64,000 nt of DNA from Symbiodinium sp. CCMP2592. Its lineage: Eukaryota > Sar > Dinophyceae > Suessiales > Symbiodiniaceae. The position numbers and the translations under genes are program-made. Position 1 is the stretch's first letter. The number at the start of each line of letters is the position of its first letter. This document shows positions 31,001 to 46,000 of the stretch, piece by piece. The DNA lies in contig CAJNDT010001280.1 of the NCBI GenBank assembly GCA_905221615.1, forward strand, positions 560,410 to 624,409, given 5' to 3'. Below the pieces are notes generated by a model. It was given only the letters and a program-made list of their open reading frames with translations, ran no database searches and was not told the DNA's origin.

Positions 31001-34000
31001 ATCAGAAGCTAGCAGCAGTTGCAAGTTTTTCATGATTGAGCCCGGCCCGAAGCCACTCGAATCCGAAGCCCCCAAAACGAGATCCCTGACAGATGCTTGC
31101 ATCACGCTGGCCGGGCAAAGTCAAGATGCTCTTGATGGTGCGCGAGCCTGCAGACTTCTTATGGGCAGCCTACAACATCTGGACGCTGGCCTTTGATGTC
31201 TCGAACTTTTGCAAGTGTAACCCCAGACCCTAAAACCAGAGCCTCAGCATTTTGCTGTGCCACCAAGGGCTCTACCGGCAGAGCCGAAAGTGCAAGATGG
31301 CAGAGCAGAGATGAACCTTGGACTTACGGGGGGTTGGAGTTCGGAAGGCCAGCAGAAGTCCACGCGTTGCGGCGGTTCGGGCTTTCTGCTGTGGGTAGGG
31401 CGGCGTGGAGGTTGCAGGCCCAAGGCTTCTGGCTTCCGGATTCTGCCACTTCAGGAAGACTCACGTCCGAAGCCCTGAGCTTTTCGACGAGTTGGTACTG
31501 GCGGATGGGAAGAAGGAGGCCTGGGCGCCCAGGGCCAACAAGATCACCGGTCAGTGGTTCGACCAGATCAAGAATTTGAGCGGCGTCTCCGCGAACCTCC
31601 TGTTCTTGAAGTCTGAGGACGGCTCGACGGTGTGGTGATTTCTTTGGCTACCATATTCCGAAGGATGAACTCTTTGAACCCAAACGCCCGAAGCCTTGGA
31701 CCGTCAGTGCAGACAGGAATCTTCAAACCCGGCAGCTATGCTGGGTTGGATTCCAACACCTTCGAATAACAGCTATGTTAGTATCCTTACACAATTAAGG
31801 CATGGTTCCCAAGCTTGTGGTGGTTCGGATACTGCGCACATATTTTCGTATAGCCTCAGACCCCGGAAAGGATCTTGCCGTCAACTTGAATGCAACCTTG
31901 GTCCGCATGGGCTCCTTCTTTGGCGTGAACGCGGCGCTGTTTCCTTACGAGGCGCGCAGAGCCAGCGCCAGAGCCTTCCTGGGCGCGAGTCTTCGAGACT
32001 TTCGTGGTTCGGGGTTCTTCTTGATTGGGGTTTGTGGCCGTGTGGTTCAAATTTCTAGGGTTTTGACATTTCAGGTGTAGGGCCTGTTGCGGTTGCTCGG
32101 TCCAAAACTGAAAGTATCGCAGGCTCAGCCTAAGGTTCGAAGGCTTTGTTCGCTTTGAGCGTTCTAAATTCTTCCCTACGGTTCGGAACACTGGTCGCTG
32201 ATGAACGTGTGAGCAGAACCCTTCACGCCATAGGCGCTTTGACGCCCTGTATCCGCCTTGTAGGCACCCTGAGCCTTTGAGGTGACGGACGGCTATGCCA
32301 ACTCACTCGCTGCGCGTGTCGCACGGACACCGGTGCTGCTCATCGGGAAGTGGCAGGTTAAGTTTGAGGTCTGGGGATGTGTGGAATCTAGGTGCTCAAA
32401 TGTTGCGTTTTTAGTTGTGGGTCATCTTTCTTTAGGTCCTTTCATGGCTCTGTCGCTGGTCGACTTGTTGTTGTGTGTTGAGGTTGGCAGGAGTAGTCTC
32501 CTGTTGCGGGGCATGTCTTCCTCGTCTCTAAACCAGCCGGAATCATTTTGCCACCCATGCCAAACCAAGATGACCGTAGGTTTCGACCTTCTTTGCTCGT
32601 TTCTTTTGCTACGTATACCCGCAAGAAGCTACTCGTTGCTGATGAAGAGAGACGAAGAGAGACGAAGAGAGAAGGTATCCGATTTCTGGGTGGAGGCCCA
32701 TGCTGTGCAGAACGAGGTGGCTCGGCGGAGCTGGGTTCATGTTCTACTCGTAGGGTGATGTGACGCCCTCAGACAGCTTAGAAGGCTTAAAGTCTAGATT
32801 CTGGGTGTGCTGAGCGGAAGTGACGGCCTCTGCATCTTGCGTTGCCAGGCGCTTCATCTACTCCAAGACGCGGGATGTGTGCGAAGAGTTGGATTCGTTT
32901 GGGGTCCACTACAGCGCCTGCCTGGGCGAGCACGACGAATGCGTGGACCCCAGAAAGGAGGCAAACGCTTCCGCACCATCGAATCTGGTGGTCATCGGAG
33001 GGTTTCGGACTTGTGGCACGAAGCGGATCTACAGCCTTCTGGAATCTCATCCCAACATCGTCACCCTTTCAATTCAGGTAGGTGCGCTGCCCAATCTGCA
33101 CATGGAGTTCGAGGAGTCAATCTTCGCACTGGCGAAAGCCCTCCAAGTGCCTACCGGCCGTCCCTTGATCCAGGTCTGCGACGAGTTTGAATTCAAAGTG
33201 CCGACGTTCACAGAGTGCGATCGTCTCGTGAAGAAGATAAAGGGCTGGTACAACACGTCCATGCCAGCGACGCTGGTCGTCACCGATCCCTCTTTCTTTG
33301 ACCAGCGAGTGGCTTGTTCTTGTTCTGGAACAGAAGGTATCAGAAGCTAGCAGCAGTTTCAGGTTTTTCGTGAGCCCGGCCCGAAGCCACTCGAATCCGA
33401 AGCCCCAAACGACATCCCTGACAGATGCTTGCATCACGCTGGCCGGGCAAAGTCAAGATGCTCCTAATGGTGCGGGAGCCCGCAGACTTCTTATGGGCAG
33501 CTTACAACATCTGGACGCTGGCCTCTGTAGTGTTGTGCTGTTTTGCACTTTCTTTAGTGGAGTCAGGGTTTCTAGTTTCTAGTCAGGAGACAGCTGTGTG
33601 GTTTGCAACCCAGGAAGCTGCCAGGCGAGCCGAAAGGTGGGAACCAGGATGGCAGCGCGGATGCGCGCCTTGGACGCACACTCAATGCCTCTAAACGAAG
33701 GAAGCCCATTTGCTTGGAGCCCAATTATTAACCGGCGGGTGTGCTGCGGGCTCAGGTCTTGTGTATTTCGATCCGACTAAACCCCCAATCGCAGACCGTA
33801 GGCGCTTTGCAAGTTGAGGCTCGAAGGTATTTGTCGTTATTGGTTTTGTCTGGCTCTCTGAAGGCTGAAGCTGTAGCGGTTGAGCCGCTTGCGCAGCTTC
33901 AGGAAAACTCACGTCCGAAGTCCTGAGCTTTTCGACGAGTTGGTCTTGGCTGACGGCAAGAAGGAGGCCTGGGCTCCCAGGGCCAACAAGATCACAGGGC

Positions 34001-37000
34001 AGTGGTTCGACCAGATCAAGAATTTGAGCGGCGTCTCCGCGAACCTGCTGTTCTTGAAGTCAGAGGACGGCTCGATGATGGGGTGAGTTTGTCGCCGAAC
34101 TCCAAAGGGAAATCTAGAAGTCCGAAGCTTTCCATCTCTACATTCATGAGTTCCCACGCCCCAACCGTTAAAGCGGAGAGTCATGGAACATGCGAACGCC
34201 TTTGTGTTGCAGCCTTGGAGATGACTAACCTCATAAAAAATAGACAATTTGCACATTTTTAGCCTCTGAAAGGTTTGGAGTTCAACCTCAAATCCCAAGA
34301 GAACGGCCGCAAAGAGCGCCCCCGAAAAGGATCTTGCGGTCAACTTCAGCGCCACCTTGGCGCGCATGGGCTCGTTCTTTGGCGTGAACGCGGCGCTGTT
34401 TCCTTACGAGGCGCGGCCAGCGCCAGAGCCTTCATGTTCGTGGTTGAAGTTCGGGGTATCGGCAATTTCAAGGTTGCAGGAGCTTCCTTCATCTTCCGGC
34501 ATTCGAGAGATTTTCTTGTCTTGTCGCCATTGCTTGGCAGATTGCAGGGAGTTCCTCGTAAGGTACCCCTCAGGTCGCAAGGATATCATAGAATCGTAGA
34601 AGATGGACCCGCTCCTGACCAAATTTGCGAACGCATGCGACAACAGCGGCCTAAAGCCCACAGAGGACACAACCACGCACTTGTCAGCGGACCCACAGAA
34701 GCCAGAAGTCAGGAAGCTGGTTCCTGAAGAACACGCCAAACCCGCCCATCGTTTCACTATTTCAGAGCGTTGCATAATCTCCTGCACAACCAACCCTTAC
34801 TATCACCATCTGTGCATGAAGCCGGAGCCCTGCACTTTGAGGTGACGGAGGGCTACGCGAACTCACTGGCCGTGCGCGTCGCAAGGACACCTTTGCCGCT
34901 CGTCGTAGGGCTTCCCAGGGCAGATCCAGGTTGAGGTCTGGGGATGCATGGAATCAGGCGGTGCCCTTTGGGGTGGTTTCGAGTCTTTCGTCCCTTTTTT
35001 GGCATGGCCCCCGTCGTTGGTCGACGGGTTACTGCCGACGGCCCGTCCTGGCCGTAGTTGTCCGCCTCGCTTGGACCAGCCGGAATCATCTTGCAAGCCC
35101 ATTCCAAGCCACGACGACCGTAGGTTTCGGCCTGCTTTGCTCGTTTGTCTTTTGGTACGTATACCCGCAAGAAGCTACACGTTGCTGATGAAGAGAGACG
35201 AAGAGAGAAGGTATCCGATTTCTGGGTGGAGGCCCATGCTGTGCAGCACGAGGTGGCTCGGCGGAACTTTTGGGTTCATGTTGTATGTGACGCCCTCAGA
35301 CTGCTTAGAAGGCTTAACGTCCAGATTCTGGGTGTGCTGAGCGGAAGTGACGGCCTCTGCTTCTTGCGTTGCCAGGCGCTTCATCTACTCCAAGACGCGG
35401 GATGTGTGCGAAGAGTTGGATTCGTTTGGGATTCACTACAGCGCCTGCCTGGGCGAGCACGACGAATGCGTGGACCCCAGAAAGGAGGCAAACTCTTCAG
35501 CACCATCGAATCTGGTGGTCATCGGAGGGTTTCGGACTTGTGGCACGAAGCGGATCTACAGCCTTCTGGAATCTCATCCCAACATCGTCACCCTTTCAAT
35601 TCAGGTAGGTGCGCTGCCCAATCTGCACATGGAGTTCGAGGAGTCAACCTTCGCACTGGCGAAAGCCCTCCAAGTGCCTACCGGCCGTCCCTTGATCCAG
35701 GTCTGCGACGAGTTTGAATTCAAATTGCCGACCTTCACAGAGTGCGATCGTCTCGTGAAGAAGATAAAGGGCTGGTACAACACGTCCATGCCAGCGACGT
35801 TGGTCGTCACCGACCCCTCTTTCTTTGACCAGCGAGTGGCTTGTTCTGGCTCTGGAACAGAATTTACCAGTTGCAAGCTTTTCGTGATTGAGCCCGGCCC
35901 GAAGCCACTCGAATCCGAAGCCCCCAAAACGAGATCCCTGACAGATGCTAGCATCACGCTGGCCGGGCAAAGTCAAGCTGCTCTTGATGGTGCGGGAGCC
36001 TGCAGACTTCTTATGGGCAACCTACAACATCTGGACGCTGGCCTCTGTGTGTTGTGCTGTTTTGCACTTTCTGTAGCGGAGTCCGGTTTCTAGTTTCCAG
36101 TCAGGAGACAGTTGTGTGCTTTGCAACCCAGGAAGCTGCCAGGCGAGCCGAAAGGTGGGAACCAGGATGGCAGCGCGGATGCGCGCCTTGGACGCACACT
36201 CAATGCCTCTCAACGAAGGAAGCCCATTTGCTTGGAGCCCAATTATTAACCGGCGGGTGTGCTGCGGGCTCAGGTCTTGTGTATTTCGATCCGACTAAAC
36301 CCCAAATCGCAGACCGTAGCGGCTTTGCAAGTTGAGGCTCGAAGGTATCTTTCGTTAATGTTTTTGCCTGGCTCTTCGAAGGCTGAAGCCGTAGGGTTCG
36401 AGACTTCGGTTTTGCGGTTTGCGACAAACGGCTTCCGGTTGCGCCGCTTGCGCAGCTTCAGGAAAACTCATGTTCGCAGCCCTGAGCTTTTCGACGAGTT
36501 GGTCTTGGCTGACGGCAAGAATGAGGCCTGGGCACCCCGGGCCAACAAGATCACTGGCCAGTGGTTCGACCAGATCAAGAATGTGAAGGATGTGTACAGG
36601 AACCTCCTGTTCTTGAAGTCTGAGGACGGCTCAGTAGTGTGGTGGTGAGTTTTGGTGTCCAGTCTGTGTGGAATCTGTAAAACAGGACTGACTCACACGG
36701 TTCATGGAGCATCATCTTGGGACAAAGTCTCTCTCTAGTCTCTTTCGAGAGGTTTGCTTGTGTTTCCCAAATTTCTAGTCGTTTTGTGCTGCCTTGCAAC
36801 ACCTTGCAACTCTTTTTCAATTTTTTTCAAAATTTTGCTTGCACGAATTTCGCTAGTGTATCGTGAGAGGTTTGCTCGTCTTTCTCAAACTTTCTAGTCC
36901 ATCTCCACTGGCTTGCGACTCCCTCTCAAAATCTTGCCTGCAATAAGTCCTCTTGTCTTTTTCGAGAGGTCTGCTCGTTATTTCTGAAAATTTTCCAGTC

Positions 37001-40000
37001 TCTTTCTACCGGCTGTTTACTTTTCTCAACATGCCACCTGCGTCTCATTCTTTCGAGAGGTTTGATGATGTTTCTTGAATTTCTAGTCCCTTTGTACTGG
37101 CTTGATACTCTTTCTCATAATTTTTCCTGCGTTCAGTCCTTGTTTCTCGAAAGGTTTGCTCGTGTTTCCAGTCCTTCGCCACTGGCTACTGTTCCTCAAA
37201 GCCTCGCCTGCTTGAGATTCTTTAGCTTTTTTTTAGTTTTTTGATTTTTTAAAGCTAACTTCTCAAGTGTTTCTGTTCAGTATCCACCGGGTTGCTTCTC
37301 TTTCTCAACGTCTCCCCTGCATTTGATTTAGTCTCTTTCGAGAGGTTCACTGCTGTTTCTCGAAGTTCAGTGCCTCTGCACTGCATGAGATTCTCAAGCT
37401 TCTGTCGAGAGACAGCTTTTTGTTCTTAATTTTTCTAGTTCCTCTCCACTTTCTTGCTATTCTTTCTCGAAAAGTTCCCAGTCTCAATTTCTTTAGTCTC
37501 TTTCGAGAGGTTTGCTCATGTCTCTCCGCTGGTGTTGGTCCTTCTCCACCGGCTTGCTACTCTTCCTCAAGATCTTCCTTTGCAGCAAATCCTCCAGTCT
37601 GTTTCGAGAGGTCTGCTCGTGTTTCTCACCCCACTTGCTTGCCAGCCTCTCTCAAATTTTTTTGCATCAAAATTTCTCGCTGCTTTCGAGAGGGTAGCTC
37701 AGGCTTTGCAGTTTTTCTGGTCCTTCTGCACTGATGCTCTAGCAGATTTGTGCATGTTTCTCAAGTTCTCCATTGGCTTGTTTCTCCTTTTTCAAAACCA
37801 ATGGTCTCTTTCGAGAGATTTGCTGTTGGCAGTCTATTTTGATACACCACCGAGGCCCCGAACAGGTCCTGCACGAAGGCAGGCGGAGGCAAGCATCGAA
37901 ACCCCAGCATTGGCCACCCGCACACAGTGCGAAATGTCGGCATTCGCTTTCAGCTTTGATTTGGAAAGAACCTTCAAAGTAACATCTTTCGGCGAACAAA
38001 GCCCCCTCAACAGGTATTCCAAACCCAGATAACGTTTCTATCTTATGGTACCTACTATTACTATTACCATTACCAAGTATCTTGCCTTTTCTGCCGTGAC
38101 AAACAGAAGATAGCCTCGGGCAGAGACCTCGGAGGATTTGTCGGACGATCTGCGCGGAACTTTGGCGAGGATGGGCTCCTTCTTGCGGGTGAACGCATCA
38201 CTGTTTCCTCACGAGGCGGCTGGGCTCTCGCGGGTTGGAGGGTTTGGAGCTTCAGCTTTCGGGTTTTATGGTTTACTTCATGTGGGCTTGGATCAGGGGT
38301 TTAGAGCTGAGGCTGAGGGATTCGGCTGTTGCGGTCCTATTGTTGGCACCTTGGGTTTGGTGCAATACCCTGCAATCCTCCTAGGCCCATCGAGCAACGT
38401 TGAACCCTGCTGCGTTCTGAGGTGACGGACGGCTACGCCAACTCCCTCGCTGCGCGCGTCGCGCGGACGCCTCTGCTGCTCTTCTGGGAGTTGTGCTTGA
38501 GGTTAGGCTTCAGGTTTGGGGATGTCCAGAATCTATATATTGGGGTTTCCGGGTATGTGTGGTTTTGTGGCACGCATCCCCCCATGAAGCTAGATTTTGC
38601 TGAAGAGAGAAGGTATCAGATTTCTGGGTGGAGGCCCATGCTGTGCAGCACGAGGTGGCTCGGCGGAACTTTTGGGTTCATGTTGTATGTGACGCTCTCA
38701 GACTGCTTAGAAGGCTTAACGTCCAGATTCTTGGTGTGCTGAGGGGAAGTGACGGCCTCAGCTTCTTGCGTTGCCAGGCGCTTCATCTACTCCAAGACGC
38801 GGGATGTGTGCGAAGAGTTGGATTCGTTTGGGGTTCACTACAGCGCCTGCCTGGGAGAGCATGACGAATGTGTGGACCCCAGGAAGGAGACAAACGCTTC
38901 CACACCATCGAATCTGGTGGTCATCGGAGGGTTTCGGACTTGTGGCACGAAACGGATCTACAGCCTTCTGGAATCTCATCCCAACATCGTCACCCTTTCA
39001 ATTCAGGTAGGTGCGCTGCCCAATCTGCACATGGAGTTCGAGGAGTCAATCTTCGCACTGGCGAAAGCCCTCCAAGTGCCTACCGGCCGTCCCTTGATCC
39101 AGGTCTGCGACGAGTTTCAATTCAAATTGCCGACCTTCACAGAGTGCGATCGTCTCGTGAAGAAGATAAAGGGCTGGTACAACACGTCCATGCCAGCGAC
39201 GCTGGTCGTCACCGACCCCTCTTTCTTTGACCAGCGAGTGGCTTGTTCTGGTTCTGGAACAGATTTACCAGAAGCTAGCAGCAGTTGCAAGCTTTTCATG
39301 ATTGAGCCCGAAGCCACTCGAAACCGAAGCTCAAAACGAGATCCCTGACAGATGCTTGCATCACGCTGGCCGGGCAAAGTCAAGCTGCTCTTGATGGTGC
39401 GGGAGCCCGCAGACTTCTTATGGGCAGCTTACAACATCTGGACGCTGGCCTCTGTAGTGTTGTGCTGTTTTGCACTTTCTTTAGCGGAGTCAGGGTTTCT
39501 AGTTTCTAGTCAGGAGACAGCTGTGTGCTTTGCAACCCAGGAAGCTGCCAGGCGAGCCGAAAGGTGGAAGCCAGGATGGCAGCGCGGATGCGTGCCTTGG
39601 ACGTGCCGAAGTCTTAAACTCTAAGCTTCTAAACCCGAAATCCTAAGCCCTAGACCTCAAGCCTTCAACCCTAAATTACGGAGAAGTCGCTCCACTCAGT
39701 GTCTAAAGATCGAGAACTTTAAACCTTACACCCGGAAGCCTCGTGAGAAAGGGTGGTTGAAAATGAAAAGCTCTCGCGAAGGGCAGCCTTAACTTTAAGC
39801 TCTCGTGAGAAGCGGCCTGAAACTCTTACAAACCAGGGAGAAGCGGCCTCAATCAATGAAGCGGTCTTGAACCCTCGTGATCAGTGGCGTTGAAGCCTCG
39901 CAACAATCAAGGGGGCCGAAAATGTCGCAAAATACCCAAGAGGCGGTTTTAAGCCGCTGAGCGGCGAGAAAAGCCGTCAGGTCCTTCGACCAAGGCGTCC

Positions 40001-43000
40001 CGCAGTGCGAAACCTAAAGGTGTTGATGCATTCGATCTTGTCCTTGAACAGAATCGGCTCTGGCTTGGTTCTGATTTAGCTGGCGGCCCTTTCGTGATGT
40101 TTGGGCTAAACCCTAAACCCTAAACCCTAAACCCTAAACCCCAAACCCTAAACCCTAAGGCCCTTTACGTGATGTTTGGGCTAAACCCTAAACCCTAAAC
40201 CCTAAACCCTAAACCCTAAGGCCCTTTACTCCAAGAGGCCCTTTACTCCAAGCCTGAAGCCTCAGCCCCTCCGAACCCCTGGACCCCTGTCAGGACCTGA
40301 GGTCCCCCACCCTAAAGGGAACTCCAGAAGTTGGAATATGGATTAATGGTAGGATCCCCTATAATTTACCAAAAAAAGGGGTTACGATAATGATATGCCA
40401 ACTTTCTGGCTTCTACTGTAACTCAGGATAGGATTGCACAGCGGCGGGCCCGAAGCCTTGTCCAGTATAGCGCGTTGGGAGCTTTGCGCCTAATCGGGGA
40501 GCCAAGAACTGGTTTCTCAGGGTGTTTGGGAGCCTCAGGGTGATGTGATAATCGCCAGGGGGAACACCAAGCCAGAAAATGGATGATTTTCCAACTAAAC
40601 TCCGTGTGGAAAGACGTTTTGGTTTTGGCGACGCCGACCGTTCCGGGGATTTCCCCCCAAAAAGAGGCTTTTTTTCAAGACATGTCCGCGCATGTCACGT
40701 AGCATCGGTTGGGGTTCGTGGTAGACTTAACATTCCCTTTGTAATATTGGCGCAGGCCAAAAACAGGCTTGTCAAAACGGGAGCATGGTTGGGGTTTAGG
40801 GTTTACGGTTAAGGTTAAGGGTTTAGGGTTTAGAGTGTATGGCGTTCATGACGGTGACAGTGCTCCAGGAGCCGAAAAGCGCGATTGGATTTTTCCGTAA
40901 GCTGAAACTTTCAGACTCGAGGCGTCGGGTTTAAGGCCTAGGCTTTTTGGTTCTGATTTAGAGTTTAGGGTTGAGGGTTTATTTAGGGGTTTAGGGTTTA
41001 GGGGTTCAGGGAGTCTGTAGCTTCAGGAAAGCTCATGTTCGCAGCCCTGAGCTGTTCGACGAGTTGGTCTTGGCGGACGGCAAGAAAGAGGCCTGGGCAC
41101 CCCGGGCCAACAAGATCACTGGCCAGTGGTTCGACCAGATCAAAACCGTCAAGGACGTTTCCGCGAACCTCCTTTTCTTGAAGTTCGAGGACGGTTCAAC
41201 AGCATACTCGGTTTCGGGGTAAGCTGCGCCAAAGGCCGATCCCCATAACCATAAAAGCACCACTCAAGAATTGGGCCTTGGTTCAAGCTTTGATCGTTAA
41301 GCCAACGAATCAACGTAGATTTTGGCACCTTTGTATAAGAGCCTTCAGGAGGTGCAAATGTAGGAAGGGTTCCCCAAACTAATGCCATAAGCATCTGGGT
41401 TTGCAGGAGGTTTAGTAAAGACCCTGACCCCCACAGGACCTTGCGGACACTTTGACCGCAACCTTGGCGAGAATGGGCTCGTTCCTGGGGGTGAACGCAT
41501 CGCTGTTTGCTTACGAGGCGGCAGATTTTACCTGGGTTTGAGGGCTAGGCTCTTCAGTTGGGAGTTTCCGAAAATAGGAGACCCTAATACAGTACCCTAA
41601 ACTAGTAGTAGGATCCCTAATATAAGGACCCCAACAGAAGGTACCCCTATTTTCGGAAACTCCCAGTTGGTTGCGGCTTTCTTTTTTGCGGTTTGTGTGG
41701 AAGGGGGGCCTTGGGGGTTGTGGCCGAGGCTTTGGTGGCGCTTGGGTTTTACTCGCTTTTGCTTTGCGGAGAGCTGAGGCCTTGGGTTTAGATCAGAGCT
41801 GCTACATGAAGCTCTCAGTGTTGCGGGTTCCCAGAGACTCCAATATCCCATAAATATCTTAGATCACATTAGGGATCCTACTATAATTGAAGGTATACTC
41901 CTTGATTCGGGGACTATGGAGTCTTTGGGTTTGAGAAGCTTGAAGGGTGCAGGCTTCCTTCTTTAGGGGTTTAGGCTTTAGCGTTCCTTTCAATTTGCGA
42001 GCTTTCGAGCCTGTACTACTGTGGGGGTTCCTTATGACAAATTATAGTATCATGGGCACCAAAACCGTATCCTACTTATTAAGGCGTGTGCAGTAGAAGA
42101 CAGACCCTCCCCGTGCGATGTTGGTCATCACACCCTTCAGGAAACTGATCTGAAGAACATGGCAACCACATCATGTGATAGAGATTCAGACTGTGAAGCC
42201 CTGCTATAGGGACTTTAAACATTACCTACACTGTTTTGGGGGTTCCTTATTATAAATATAGCACCCAGAACCTAATTCTACTTATTAGGGCCGCTACATT
42301 GTGTAGCTGTTGAAGCCTCAAGCCTTGAGGTGACGGACGTCACCAATTCCCTGGCCTCGCGTGCCGTCGCACAGATGCCTCTGCTGCTCTACAAGAAGTT
42401 TAGTCAACATATCCTGTCGCAGAGCGCGTCTATCTATCGCTTACCAAAGTTAGCGAGACCAGTGCAGTGCGGTAGCACTTTGCCACCTATGGCAGAGGAG
42501 ACTGGATGCAGGATTCCCTTTCTGGGCTTAGGGTTTTTTGCTAAACCTCCCATCCGTATCCCAAGCAGCACCTAACATTGGAAGTCAACGGATTTTCTGC
42601 CGCCGCGAGGGTGTCCTGCCGGATGTGCGCCTGCTTTGGGACTTGCCTCCCGCTCTGGGGCGGTGCATGATTGACAAGGCTTAAGGTTTACACAGTCCTG
42701 CTCGGTCCATTGTAAGATTGTAAGTCCAATCCTTGGCCGCATTTGTGGCTTCGAGATGCATGACTCCTGCATGAGGGGAAGCATGCCTGGTCATTGTCGC
42801 TAGATCCCGCGGTGCGCACGGGGTTCTCGTGGCGCTTTAGTTGTACGATTCTTCACTGTTTAGGGATCGCATAATTCCTTGACAAAGAGAGACGAAGAGA
42901 GTCGAATAGAGAAGGTATCAGATTTCCGGGTGGAGGCCTATGCTATGCAGCACGAGGCGGCTCGCTGGAATTGGGGTTCCAAACATACTTGCTGCAGGGT

Positions 43001-46000
43001 CATGGAAGCAAGGTGTATCAGGCACCTCAGCAGGTGAAACAAACATCTGTAGCATTCAGGATCGGCCCTTGTTTGCTCTTTTTCACGTGGATTCATCCCA
43101 CCTTTGGAGCCCTTTGAATTTCAGCATTCAACAAGCGTGGTGGGTAAGCCCATGCCACTTTACGCAGCCAGGCGCTTCATCTACTCCAAGACGCGTGATG
43201 TTTGCGAAGAGTTGGATTCCTTTGGGGTTCACTACAGCTCCTGCCTGGGAGAGCATGACGACTGCGTGGACCCTGCGCCTGGATCATCTAGGATGTCTAT
43301 GCCGAACAGCATTCCGTACTTGCCATCCTTGCCGTTGAAGGCCGGTGATTTCAACTAAACTGGAGCCCCGTAAATGCTATGCAACCTGAACGCCCCAAAC
43401 CCTCATCTCCCGACAAAAGTCCCAGGAATCTGCACCATCGAACTTGGTTGTTGTCGGCGGATTTCGGACATGTGGCACAAAGCGCATCTACGACATGCTG
43501 GAAGCTCATCCGAACATCCTCACCCTTTCAATTCAAGTTGGTGCGCTGCTCAATCTGCAGCTGGAGTTTGAGGAGTCAGTCTTCGCTCTGGCAAAAGCGC
43601 TGCAAGTCCCCACTGGTCGTCCCCTGATACAGACTTGTGACCAGTATAAGCCACATCAGCCGCAGACCTTCAAAGAATGTGACCGTCTCGTGAACAAGAT
43701 CAGGGGCTCGTACAACACGTCCATGCCAGCGACACTGGTCGTCACAGACCCCTCCTTCTTTGACAAGGGAGTGGCTTGTTCTCAAACAGAAACTATCCAG
43801 TAGTTGCATGCTTTTCATGACTGAACCCGAAAGCATTCGAACTTCAACACGACGTCCCTGACAGATGCTTGCATCGCGCTGGCCTGGTAAAGTCAAGTTG
43901 GTCTTCGTGGTGCGCGAGCCAGCAGACTTCTTATGGGCAGCTTACAACATTTGGACGCTGGCCTCTGGAGTAATGTATTGTTTGGTCCTTTCTTGTCCCA
44001 GTCCGGGTTTCTAACAGTAACTTTTAGCTTAAACCGAAACGTTCCCCTCGAAACCTACGCCCTGCAGTTCACTTTGCAAATCAGGGTGTTGCCAGGGGAG
44101 CCGAAAGGACAAGATGGCCAGACTGGGACGAACCTTGGCCACACAACGTAGGGGCCTTAATAACCAGAATAGGGTTTTGGGGGTTTCCTTATTTCACTTG
44201 TCGTATAATGTACCCTCAAACCCTTTTCTAATGACTGCGGCCCCTGTATCACGCGCAAAGCACCTACCCCACAGAGGGTTCCAGAAATGCTTGTGTTGCA
44301 CTTCTGGAACTCGGTCCCACAATCTCCTAGCCATCTCACGTGGAGCGCGTTTCTGCGGGCTCAAACCCTTGTATGACAAGTTGTATGTATACATACACAT
44401 ATTAAATACTTAGAACATAATATATATATATATATATATATGCTCACCCCCCCCCCGTTGACAGACCGCGGGTCTAAAAAACACCGTGCACGACGATATT
44501 CTATGAAGCAAAACCTTTACATGAGGTACATAGTATAGCACCAGACGTGCGGCACATGAGTTACGTAACAGTCTTGTGGTAGTATCGGTATTAGGGTGAG
44601 TATTATTATTAATATTAGTACTATTGTTTGCTGTAAGTATACGTATCAATATTGCCAACTATAAATTAGTGTTAGTGCTCATGTTCGTGTTAGAGTTAGC
44701 GCTAGTGCCAGTGTCAATGTCAGTAATACAGCACCACTGCTACGAGTAGTATCAGTATCAGTCTTAATGCTGGGTTTAACAGCAGCTTATATTCGCAGAA
44801 GTGCTAGTATTAGTATCAATATTAGAACTAGTTAGTTTGGATATGTTAGTATATTGATAGTCTCGTATATTAGCAGATGAGTATATCAGTACATCAATGT
44901 ATTCGAACAGTAAAATATTTGCATACTTGTATACTAGTATATTTCACATGTTAGTACAACTGGTGCATGAATACACTACTATACTGCTGTACTAGCTTAC
45001 TAGTATATTGACATACCAGTATATTCGAACGTTAGCATATTAGTGTACGAGTATGTGTACTATATGACTGTTTTATCTAATCATTTCTAAGTATATCAGT
45101 ATGTTGGCATATTGGTATACGAACTTGTCATGTCGGTATTCTTGCATAGTGCAGTAGCCGTATATGAGTACAGTCACATATTCGTGTAGTATACTCATAC
45201 AACAACGAGAGGTATATTGATACATTGGTATATGGGCATATGCCTATGCCAAAGCATTAATACATGAATGCACTGACGTATATATCTGTATCTTAAGATA
45301 GTGGTATGTATTTTATGTACATTAGTATATGCAGGTGTCTATTAGTAATGATATTAGTCATCATATCAATATGAATATACTATTGGTGTTCGTAGCAGTA
45401 TTAATGTCAATATTATTAGAAATAGGACTATTTATACTCGTAATAGCCATAATATGAGTGTTCATGCTGGTAATACTAGTGGCATTCTTGAATATTCAGC
45501 AGATTATCAAAGTCCGTACTAGTGTTGGTGATAGCATCACTGTTAACGCACAAGAGTTTACGTACTCGTATTCGTAGGAGTATCAATAGCTATGTAAATA
45601 TTGATGTTAGTATAAATTTTGTGTGAAGTATTAGCAGTAGTGTTAGCTGTATTTTATGTACATTAGTATAAGCAGGTGTCCATTAGTAATGATATTAGTT
45701 TTCATATCAATATGAATATACTATTGGTATTCGTAGCAGTATTAATGTCAATATTATTAGAAATAGGACTATTTATACTCGTAATAGCCATAATATGGGT
45801 GTTCATGCTGGTAATACTAGTGGCATTCTTGAATATTCAGCAGATTATCAAAGTCCGTATTAGTGTTGGTGATAGCACTACTGTTAACGCACAAGAGTTT
45901 ACGTATTCGTATTCGTAGGAGTATCAATAGCTATGTAAATATTGATGTTAGTATAAATTTTGTGTTAAGTATTAGCAGTAGTGTTAGCGTTAGTACTATA

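Noticed and set aside
28253-39230. Second-frame ORFs across E1 exons (HLLQDAGCVRRVGF-type reading)
   Set aside because: They do not continue across introns, and substitutions between modules are not synonymous in that frame.
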